Below, in pieces: positions 52,449 through 61,111 of a DNA stretch of 64,000 nucleotides. Origin of the DNA: Poecilobothrus nobilitatus. Its lineage: Eukaryota > Arthropoda > Insecta > Diptera > Dolichopodidae. The notes under the pieces were generated by a model, which ran no database searches, had not been told where the DNA came from, and saw only the letters and a program-made list of their open reading frames with translations. Position numbers and translations under genes: made by a program. Each line of letters begins with the position of its first letter. The first letter of the stretch is position 1. The stretch is taken from assembly GCA_947095535.1 (NCBI GenBank), contig OX352773.1, positions 38,399,398 through 38,463,397 on the forward strand. The letters run 5' to 3'.

Positions 52449-52523
52449 TGCTTATAAATTTATTTTAGGTTCGGTTATTTATAATGATTGATAAGATTTT
52501 ATCTTTTATCAGAATAAGTTATC
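52449..52523 (-). promoter_or_regulatory. GATA-TATA-Inr promoter of the three-domain CBM14 gene
   Basis: On the minus strand TATAAATAA starts at 52483. CAGTC, with its A at 52449, is the Inr-like start, 34 nt downstream of the TATA T, which gives a 5' UTR of about 33 nt. Immediately upstream, four GATA cores fall within 35 bp (plus-strand positions 52490-52494, 52499-52503, 52506-52510 and 52519-52523). The same arrangement with the same TATA-to-Inr spacing precedes the paralogue at 57999-58338. Known: GATA factors drive midgut genes in flies, which suits a peritrophic-matrix protein. Gut expression here is inference. Confidence 0.7.
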
Positions 52524-52525
52524 TT

Positions 52526-54299
52526 TGACTAAATGACTTTGATTTTTGCTTGGAGTATAAATTGATTTTTGTAAATAAATTTTAGAAGATTGTTATTGTG
52601 TTATTTGTGAGAAAAATTTTTAAAAAATACATATATATATACCAATTTACCTACATATATAATTAAACATATTTGTAGGCTCGGAATTCTTTTGAAAAAT
52701 GGAAATTGTAACATTTTTTCACAAAATGATAATGTAATGCTACCTGTTATTTATGTTATTTTGTTGAATAGATTTTAATGAAGTGATAAGATAAAAATAA
52801 AATTGCTTTGATGATATAAGTAATATGTAATTTACTTAGAGTAATTTTTCTATTTTATACTAAAGCACTAAATTATTACTTATTCCTCTATGTTTCGAGA
52901 AATATTTCTTAATATTAAGTAATACGGAAGGAATTGTTGAAAATTAGCTTTTGAAGAAAAATCACAAAAATTGTTTTTAAAAGGACATATTTGACGTTTC
53001 TGAATACTTCTAAATACTAATTCTAAATACTTCACTTTGCAAAATGGGCATTTAAACAAAAAAAAAAAAAATTTTCTTTTTTAATTTTTCAAAAAGGAAA
53101 ACGGCTTTTATTCAATTGATAAAATATTCACTTTTATCAAATGAATATCAAATTTAATGAAAATTATTTTTAAAATAATATTATATCCTTTGATAAAGTT
53201 TTACTCTACTGATTTTTTAATATTATTGTTATATTGATGTAAACTGGAATCGCCCTTAGATAAAACTGCGATAAGCATACCATAAGTTTTCGTTTTATAT
53301 TTTAGTTTTTACAGAAGTTTAAAAAAACAATTCAATAGCTAAAATATAAATGCATTATTTAGTAATGCTAAAATTTGTTAACAAAGAACATATTTACTGA
53401 AAGTAGCTAAAACTTGTCTTAGGCGCATTAATTAACTTTAATTGAACTTTTTTTTTCCCCATACTAGTCTTATTCTATCTTATTAATAGTCTTATTCGCT
53501 ACACTGCAAAATTTAAGAATAATTTATTAAATAAACTTTATAGGTATAGCTTTTGCTACATGCTAATATTTTTAAAAACAAACAAATATAAGTATAGGAA
53601 ACTAAAATCAACTTTTATACAACTATAAGCAATTATCTTCAATATTAAATGAAAATTAATGAAATTTTATTACAATTTTTAAATTGCTCAAAAATTATAA
53701 AAGTTGATTTTAATGGTTATGCCTTGTTGCCACTGAATTACTATAAAAAATTATATTTTGTAAACCAAATCATTCATTTTAAATCTTAAATATTTGACAA
53801 AACGTATATACCTGAAGTTTAAAAGTAAAGATTTATCGTATCGTATCCATATCACTAATACTAAGAATGTAATTTATATCTATTATAATTATAACTTAAC
53901 TTATATCCACATAATATTGATCTAACTGTTGTAGATGACATAATTTATACGCAGTCATACTTGTAGGTTAGGGTTCAGTTTAAGTAATATTTTTAGAACT
54001 GAGACTTAGGGTGAGCTTTTTAAGTCGTGTTTACATATAAAACAATGAATATATGTACATTTTTTTCTGCCAGGGCCGGTTTGAAATAAACTGGAAACTA
54101 GAAACAAAAAAAAATAAGGATAAATATTTAATAAGCTGACTTCGCTAAACAATAAAAATTTATCACTGTCATATTTAATTATACATAAAGCTTCAAAAAT
54201 TAAAAACAAAAAAAATTAATTATATATATATAAGAAAAGTTGACGCAATAAATTACATAAAAAAAATAACGGGAAAAATTTTGACAGCTAAAAAAGATT
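52526..54299. other. AT-rich stretch between repeats, no gene seen
   Basis: Upstream flank of the CBM14 gene, followed by featureless DNA. Enhancers for the gene could lie here, but nothing specific is visible. Confidence 0.5.
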
Positions 54300-55229
54300 G
54301 GGGTCAATTATGGAAGTCTTGCGAGTTAAGACTTTTTTCTTTTTTAGAAAAAATTCATTAATTGTTAATCATAGAAATTTCATGGGGAAAGAATTTTTTC
54401 TTTTAAGAAAAAAGTCATTATTTTTCGTTATCATGAATGTTTATTTCTTTGATATTTTTCTTAATTTCAGACTTTTTAAGGCACCCGCATTTTAGCTGTG
54501 GAATTTGAACAATAAACATCAATATCTTAAGAACCAGAAATGGGACTGATTTTATTTAAAAAACCTAGTCCCCAATACTCCAATAGAAACTAAAAATAAA
54601 AAATAAATTAAAAAAGGTTCCCAAAAATGGTACCTTAGTATTTGAGGTTCGCTTTTTGGGGCGGGCTTAAAGGTTGAATTTTTTTATTTCTATTTACTTA
54701 TTTAAATTCTATACTACACAATCGGTGAGTAACTTCTTTAAATCATGTCGGTCCGACTTCTGATTCCCAAAAAAAACGGGGGCTTCTTGCAACATACTCT
54801 AATGCATAGTCATAGATATGAAAATACATATTTTATATTTATACTATAATTTTTTTTCTAAGTCTAATTTATTTTTATCTGTGTATCCAAAAATTCGATG
54901 AGGCGTCTTCTTTCACTGTACAAAATGGTATTTACTTCCCTTTCCATTTATTCAATCTCTTCATCAAAAATGAAACTACAAATAAAACTAATTTTTCCAA
55001 TTTAATTTTTTATTATTTTCAATCCACAAAATTACATACAAAAAAATGTCTTAATTTTTAATAAGATAATGCAGTTTATATTTTTGACACAAAAAATTTT
55101 CCATAAAATTTTCCATTTCCATTCTATTCTTTTCAATTCATAAGACTTTCATGATTGCGTGACTTTTTTTGAAAGACTTTTCAAAAAAGAAAATAAGTCT
55201 TAACTTACAAGACTTTCATGATTGACCCC
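54300..55229. mobile_element. second foldback-like element with inverted terminal segments (930 bp)
   Basis: The left end is GGGGTCAATTATGGAAGTCT, followed by TGCGAGTTAAGACTT and TTTCTTTTTT. The right end in reverse complement is GGGGTCAATCATGAAAGTCT, followed by TGTAAGTTAAGACTT and TTTCTTTTTT. The inverted match is about 50 bp with few mismatches. Near the right end AAGACTTTCATGATTG occurs twice, at about 55142-55157 and 55209-55224. The interior of about 800 bp has no coding capacity. The 65-codon frame at 54298-54495 is low complexity. No convincing target duplication was found. Confidence 0.65.
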
Positions 55230-56520
55230 TAACTGATCGTAATCATTCAATGAAATTGGACATTATATTCGAACATATAACATTTTCTATTTTCTAATGA
55301 AAGCTTCTGTGTAATTGTGTTAGGGAATGTGATTTTGAAGTAATGCGTCGACATCCAAGCATTAATCTCTCACCGTTAAAAGAGAAATAATATAAATTTT
55401 ATGAAAATTTATAATGGTTGAATGAAAACAAATGATATTTATAACTGTTACTATTAATAAATTTAATAAATTTTAACAAAATTATATTGTTTTTATATTG
55501 AATTTATTTTTTTTCAGAAAGAAATGTTCTTTTTTTATGTTAAATTCCAAATTATTTATATAATTTCTAATCGAAAAGAAACATTGGAAATATGGCAACA
55601 ATTTGGCCGATTATTGAAAAAATTATTTTTGCTGTATAAAGTGTTTATAATATGTATGTATAAATGTTGATTATTAACAATTCTAAAAAAGATTATTTGT
55701 TAAGTTTTAATGATAAAATTTGAAAATAAATTTTGAAAATTTAAGATTATATACAAGGCTGTATAAATACAACGTATCAGGAAATCAAGTGCGTTCGTTT
55801 AAAATAGATCTTCTATCCGGGACAGTTCTTTTATGCAAATTATTATTTTTTTTTTTCATAAAAAACTTGGAAACTTTTATAAAACAATTGTTTTCTATAA
55901 AACAATCAAGACACTCTTTATTTAATTTTAAGAAAACCCTTTTAAAAAATTGCTTAACAGATATATATACACTTATGTACATAGTACATATTATGTAAAA
56001 ATATAATATTTTATAATATCTATGATATGCACTTTAATTTTGACGTTTTATATTTGAAAAATTTCACAAAATGTATCTAAAATATCAATTTCAATAATCG
56101 AATCTTCAAAAAACTATTAAAATTGAGGAATACAAAAATTAATTTTGTTGCAATTTTTACACAGATTCAAAACTTTTATAATATGTAAGCATTTCCGTTA
56201 AAATAATAAATCTTTTTGAATTTTGTGTATTAAAGGTACAGAAGGTAAAAAATTTAATAATATGTTGGCTTTAGATAAATTTAAACTTAAATTTCATTAT
56301 GCAAAAAAAAAAAAAAAAAAATTATATACATATTTGACATTTAAAAAGATTAAAAAACTGTTGTCTGATGTTTCAGATTTAAAATAAAATTAATTTAAAC
56401 TTCAGTTATGTCTTTATTTAATAGTTTGAACGTATAAATTTTGATTGAGTGCAGTTTTGTAATGGGTAGGTAAAATGTTATGTAAAACAAAAAGTTCTTT
56501 TACAAAATAATTTTTTTTAA
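55230..56520. other. AT-rich stretch without a gene
   Basis: The frame at 55720-55998 and its minus-strand counterpart at 55785-55982 overlap each other and lack start context or splice support. Nothing else was recognised. Confidence 0.5.
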
Positions 56521-56755
56521 ATTTTTTTTTTTTTTTTTCCTAAGGGAGGTGGGAATCTTCCAAAGACACCAAGAATTTCCCCTTGGTAGTGTCAGATTCT
56601 TACTGACTAAACCCACCTCCCCGTTTAGCCAATATAGTGGGATGAAACCCTTACCTGCGAACGCAGTATATTGGCTAGGGAGTAGGGATAGGAAAGGATA
56701 GGAAAATGGATACGGAAACATTGAATTGGGAGTGGGACTGTAAGGAAACAATGAA
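56521..56755 (-). mobile_element. 5'-truncated LINE 3' end with poly(A) tail
   Basis: On the minus strand the segment reads GGGGAGGTGGGTTTAGTCAG, then TAAGAATCTGACACTACC, and ends CCTCCCTTAGG followed by an A run of about 18 (56538-56521). The GGTGGGTTTAGTCGGTA pattern recurs in the 3' UTRs of many insect non-LTR elements (from memory). Internal inverted arms TAGCCAATATA and TATATTGGCTA lie at about 56627-56680. It is much more GC-rich than its surroundings. The 5' limit is approximate. Confidence 0.65.
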
Positions 56756-56862
56756 TCCGCCTATTATTATTATTTTGCTAACAGTGACTAAAGCCGTCAC
56801 AATAGTTACAACATGTGGTAGTAGTATATATTACTACATGAGGCAACTATTGAAGGAAACCC

Positions 56863-57310
56863 CCACTGTCACTGTAGCGGCTGTTATTATTGGTATTAAT
56901 ATTTTTTATTAATATTATTATTATTTTACTACAGAGTCAGCGCCATCAGTGGATTATAACGTGCAGCAGTATATAACACCTTACTTGCATGATATAACCA
57001 AAGATACCCCCACTGTAGTAGCTATTATTATTATTACTATTATTATTATTATTATTATTATTATAATTATTGTTATATTATTATTGTACTATTTATTATA
57101 CTATTAATTGTACTATTATTATTATTATTATTACTATTATTATTACTATTATTATTACTATTATTATTATTATTATTTTTACCACAGAGTCAATGCCATC
57201 AGTGGATTACAACGTGCAGCAGTATATAACATCTTACTTGCATGATATAACCAAAGATGGCTCTACTGTAGCAGCTATTATTATTATTATTATTATAGAT
57301 TTATTTATAT
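56863..57310 (+). repeat. composite minisatellite: about 100-bp units linked by (TTA)n tracts
   Basis: Two nearly identical units at about 56931-57030 and 57184-57290 start ACAGAGTCA, share GTGCAGCAGTATATAACA and TACTTGCATGATATAACC, and are about 253 bp apart. A partial third unit (CACTGTAGCGGCTGTTATT) lies at about 56869-56887. (TTA/TAT)n tracts separate them. Both full units stay open in one plus-strand frame and read PSVDYNVQQYIT and YLHDITKD. I do not recognise the peptide. Confidence 0.7.
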
Positions 57311-57416
57311 TTATTTAAATTTAATTCTTTTATTTTATATTAACCGCATATAAAGCAATGTAAACAGACTGCTCGGATCACATTTAAAATGACACTAAAG
57401 GTTTAATGCTCAACCC

Positions 57417-57741
57417 AATGCTCGCGTCGCTTCTAGCGCCGTTACAAGCGTCGCGTTCTAAATAAAATAAAGGTCAAATACTAGCGTCGCTTTATGACCA
57501 ACAACCAATATGAAATAAAAAAAAAAAATAAAAAAAACCAAACAAATTTATTGTCAACGCGACTAAAAGTAGAAAGTTGCTCTACTCTAGCGTGAGGCGT
57601 TTATCAATGAAGCGCTTCGTGCGGCTTTCTATTTGGTCTATTTGGTTTGGTTTAGCGTCGCTTTTCTATTTGGTCAAGGTCCATTTAAATCAATGTATTC
57701 TACTTAAATGTCAAAGCGATGCTAGAAGCGACGCGAACATT
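57417..57741. mobile_element. MITE with GCGTCGC-rich terminal and subterminal repeats
   Basis: The left arm AATGCTCGCGTCGCTTCTAG (57417-57436) matches the reverse complement of the right arm, AATGTTCGCGTCGCTTCTAG (57741-57722). Subterminal copies of TAGCGTCGCTTT occur on the plus strand at about 57483 and 57652, and a TCTAGCGTGAGGCG variant lies near 57588. The interior is short and noncoding. The arms may extend to GGTTTAATGCTC on the left and GGTGAGC (reverse complement) on the right. No target duplication was established. Confidence 0.75.
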
Positions 57742-57903
57742 TGCTCACCACCTTAAGAAAATTTTAATTTTTTCTTTTTATGAAAATGTGTTAAAAACTA
57801 AATTGAGTATAGGTATTTTTTTTTTATTTTTAATTTTTAACCCTAATTTTATTAAAGCTGGTTTGTAAAATTAATTATTATAGTAAAATAAATTCAATAT
57901 TCT

Positions 57904-57909
57904 TTTATT
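57904..57909 (-). promoter_or_regulatory. candidate polyadenylation signal of the short CBM14-like gene
   Basis: AATAAA on the minus strand about 90 nt past the stop codon at 57999. The assignment rests on position only. Confidence 0.35.
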
Positions 57910-57998
57910 TTTGTATTAAATTCAAAAAAAATTTTTTGTATTGAAATAAAAAATTAAAAAATTAGAACAGTTTTATATTACACATTATTAGGATCAAA

Positions 57999-58338
57999 TT
58001 ATGTGCAATAACCTAAATTTCCATTATAATAAGATTTATTCATAATTAAACATGTTTGCTCTCTCCAGTATCCCATTACGCATATCCAAAATTTGGTACT
58101 ATCACCTCCATGTGTTTTAGTTGTTCCGTGCATACAATCTATTTCTGATACAATTTCGTTTTTTATCTTCTCAGCATTCAATATTTGAATGTTAAGAGAC
58201 AATATTAAAGTGACAGTAATTAAGAAAATTAATATAGCTATAATAAAAAAATTTTTAACAATTATATTAAATTTAATATTAGTATATACTTATTTGTATT
58301 TAAAAAAAAAAAAAATAAAATTTACTTATACCTTTCAT
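57999..58338 (-). CDS. short secreted CBM14-like protein, four-cysteine, possibly truncated paralogue
   Basis: CDS joins 58338-58332 and 58237-57999 (minus), giving 81 aa. Exon 1 is ATGAAAG, as in the neighbour at 51661-52416. The intron is 94 nt (GTATAAGT..TTATTATAG). Residues 1-25 are a signal peptide (MKAILIFLITVTLILS) ending in IQILNAE, as in the neighbour. A single CBM14-like domain follows, with Cys37, 55, 65 and 80. The position of the second Cys is Ser49, and the chain stops one residue after the fifth Cys, so the sixth is absent. The neighbour's domain 1 aligns as CMHG.TK.H, then YW/HW, then C, then GYC. The conserved promoter argues for an expressed gene. A stop in place of the rest of the domain argues for recent truncation. 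Chitin binding is uncertain. Confidence 0.75.
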
Positions 58339-58367
58339 TTTAACACTTTCTAAATTTAATTAATGAC

Positions 58368-58428
58368 TGATTTCTGTTTCATTTTAGTCCAGGTTATTTA
58401 TAACAGTTGATAAGAATATTTATTTATC
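58368..58428 (-). promoter_or_regulatory. GATA-TATA-Inr promoter of the short CBM14-like gene
   Basis: On the minus strand TATAAATAACC starts at 58402. TCAGTC, with its A at 58368, lies 34 nt downstream, exactly as in the paralogue, and the 5' UTR is 30 nt. GATA cores lie at plus positions 58409-58413 and 58424-58428. Shared text includes GGTTATTTATAA and TTGATAAGA on the plus strand. Confidence 0.7.
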
Positions 58429-58722
58429 TTTAAAAAAATTTATTATAATAATCATCTAGCTAGACAATATTTTCTTATGATGGTATCAATAATTTTCAAT
58501 TAAACATAAGTATTGTTTAAATTTTAATTTTTTAAATTTGATAAGATTTCAGTTAATAGGAAAAGATTAAATTGAAATTTTTAATTTTTGTTATTAGTAA
58601 GAATTTAAATTCTCAGAAACGAAATATCGTTATACCCTCCAATAAAAAGCACTTAACAAATACGAAGATATATTTATTACTAATGTTATTATTTTCTTTA
58701 CAAATTTAAATAATTTTTAAAA

Positions 58723-59180
58723 GGTGTTGGGTAAGAATGCTCATTTCTCAAAATCTCGTTTTTTGCTTCTTAAAATCTCGTTTAATTAAAATCTCATTTT
58801 ATCAAAATCTTTCTTCTTAAAATCTTTCTTCTTAAAATCTCGTTATTTGTTTTATTTTTGGTTTTTATTTTTAGTACATTTTTAAAAAGAAAGATAAGAA
58901 TATCAGATGTGGGATACATAAACTCTAAAATACCTCCTCATTTTTTTTAACATCAAAATCTTTAAAAAGATGTGGGCTGCCGCTCTCGCTAAACTAATTA
59001 TTGAAACCATGGTTTTATATCCAACTCTAAAATCCTTCCTATTATTAAAAAAAAAATTAAAAATTACAATTTCTTATTTTTTCTGTATTTTCAGAAAAAA
59101 AAAAGTGATTTACCGATATTTAAAAAAAATGAGATTTTGATAAAACGAATTTTTGAGGTACGAGCATTTGTAACGTTCCC
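58723..59180. mobile_element. foldback-like non-autonomous DNA element, copy 2 (458 bp, inverted relative to copy 1)
   Basis: The left end GGTGTTGGGTAAGAATGCTC leads into AAAATCTCGTTT-type units. The right end, in reverse complement GGGAACGTTACAAATGCTCG, leads into similar units in opposite orientation. The core ATCCAACTCTAAAATCC at about 59019-59035 is the reverse complement of the core unit of copy 1. The outer ends also correspond to copy 1 (GGGAACGT and TTGGGTANGAA). The flanks TTTTAAAA (58715-58722) and TTTTAAAG (59181-59188) give an 8-bp near-duplication. No coding capacity. Confidence 0.75.
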
Positions 59181-59188
59181 TTTTAAAG

Positions 59189-59682
59189 GATTATACTAAA
59201 TGTTCCTGTTTTTTGTTTTGAAAACTTTAAAAAACTTAACCATTTGTAATAATATAATATATTATTTTATATAATCAATTTTTATGTAATTGTCCTAGAC
59301 CTACCATCACCCCCACATAATAAAAGACCATTGCACGATTATATTAATTCTATTTTATAAAATATTGTGAGAGAAAGGTATAAAAAATTACATTTATTAA
59401 GGATATTTTTTTTTGTTCTCTTCTGCTAATTTTTATTATAAATTTTTTTTTTACAAAAAAATTGTAATCATATCCATGCCAAATTTCATTTTAAAATAAT
59501 TTCAATATAAACCAATCATGTCAAAAATTTTAAATTAATATTTAAAAAAATTACTTCTGTGTGCCTATTTGATCTCCCATGCTTTTGAACTTTTTCTGAA
59601 AAAATATTGAGAAGAGATTAATAGGTAATACATAATTAATTATTAGTGAGAGAAGCTTTGATAGTAGACCCAATGGGTGAAG
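59189..59682. other. AT-rich stretch, nothing recognised
   Basis: No exon or repeat pair was seen between the foldback-like element and the tandem hairpins. Confidence 0.5.
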
Positions 59683-59930
59683 TGTATAAAACTGAGTTTG
59701 AACTCGTATCTCACTCTTTAAAACAAATCATACAAATTCATGAGCAATTTTTGTTTTAACAGTTGAGATTTAAGTTCAAGCTCAGTTTTATGCAAACAAT
59801 CTAATTAGCTCGAATGTATAAAATTGAGCTCGAATTTTAATCTCACATTTTTAAACAAAAACTACGAGTTCTGGTGTAGATTTTGTTTAAAAAGTAAAAA
59901 ATTTGAGTTTAAGGTCAGTTTTATGCATTC
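59683..59930. repeat. tandem pair of long hairpins (MITE-like dimer)
   Basis: Unit 1 (about 59683-59794) has a left arm TGTATAAAACTGAGTTTGAA with GTATCTCA and TTTAAAACAAA. Its right arm is the complement: TTTGTTTTAACAGTTGAGAT, then AAGCTCAGTTTTATGCA. Unit 2 (about 59815-59928) repeats the design with TGTATAAAATTGAGCTCGAA, TTTAAACAAAAAC, TTTTGTTTAAAAAG and GGTCAGTTTTATGCA. Each arm is about 50 bp, and the two hairpins are head-to-tail about 132 bp apart. Noncoding. Confidence 0.7.
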
Positions 59931-61051
59931 TAGGGATAGTTTTAGAAAATTAATTACATAATTTTAACTAAAATATTTTAAAATATAATTTTTTATTTTT
60001 ATCATTCATTTTCAAATTTATCATGAACTTTAAAATCTTTAATTACAATTTTTCTATAATGAGTAATTTGTAATTTTTAAGACTGAAAGTGAAACTGACA
60101 GTTAACCGCAAAGAAAGGCAATGTTAAAAAAGAATTTTTTTTTAGTTTTTACTTTTTAAGAATTGAATTTATTCAAAGAGTTCTCTAAGGAGAATGTTTA
60201 AATTTCTGTTTAACATATGTCTATAAACTTAAGAGGATCTTTCCTTGCTAAAATATTACAATCGTTTATCGTATTAAATAATATATTGTTTTATTAAAAA
60301 GGCAAATGGTGTTTATTGGATTAAAGTTCTTCACGAGGAATTGAGTAAATCAAGAAAATAGAGGAATTGTATTTGTTGCGCTCCCTTATGACGTAACAAA
60401 AATTCCATTCCTTACAGTTTCATCAAAATAAATTCAGTTCAAAATTGTTATATTAACTTAAAACATTGAAGATAATAGGTGCATAGAAAAGGATATACAG
60501 AAAAGTTAATATATCTACGAAGATGTATATATATAAAATATGTCTAACTCTAAAGAGTGAATCAGAATGTGGCATTGATTCTTGCAGCTGGCGCTATAGC
60601 TACAAATATCAAAAGTAAAAAGTTTTGGCGCCAAATATATTAACATATTATAATAGGTACAACACAAAAAAATTAAAATTTTGTCAATCACTTACTTTTG
60701 ACTCAAGTTCCTACTATTAGAATTATTTTTTTTTTTTAACATTTTTTTATGGGGAATTCCCAATGGATTTTCTTTCATAAGACATGTGTTGTTCGTTTCT
60801 TATAATATCTTTTTTTATTAATATTTTGAAAATTAAAAAAAAAAAACTAGGCGTTCACTGTAGTATGTATTGTGATGCCATAATCAATTTCTCTTTGGAA
60901 GTTTTACATAATATAACTTATATGAAACAATTTTATAGTGTTTTATTGAATTTGATGCGATCCAATATCGGCTTTTTTGTTTTATTTTCATCCCTTTATA
61001 CATACCAAAAAAAATTCTTCTTTTATGTCATTACTTAAAAATAATTCAGGC
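59931..61051. other. AT-rich stretch without a supported gene
   Basis: A small GC-richer patch (GCAGCTGGCGCTATAGCTAC) lies at about 60584-60603 with no further structure. The frame at 60784-61038 lacks supporting signals. Confidence 0.45.
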
Positions 61052-61111
61052 ATGACTTTGCATCACTTTTGGGGCATTACTAATACGATTTGTTTTTTGT
61101 TAATTATTATG
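61052..61111 (+). CDS. candidate 20-codon signal-peptide exon of an unidentified gene
   Basis: ATG opens MTLHHFWGITNTICFLLIIM, a plausible signal-peptide start. It ends in phase 0 before GTGAGT, a good donor at 61112. An acceptor-like AATAATTCAG immediately precedes GCATG, so a 5' UTR intron is possible. Composition is less AT-rich than the surroundings for the first 40 nt. No following exon was found in the window. Confidence 0.35.

Noticed and set aside
56706..56912. 68-codon plus-strand frame next to the LINE end
   Set aside because: Runs from the LINE fragment into the (TTA)n-linked minisatellite, with isoleucine runs from the microsatellite.
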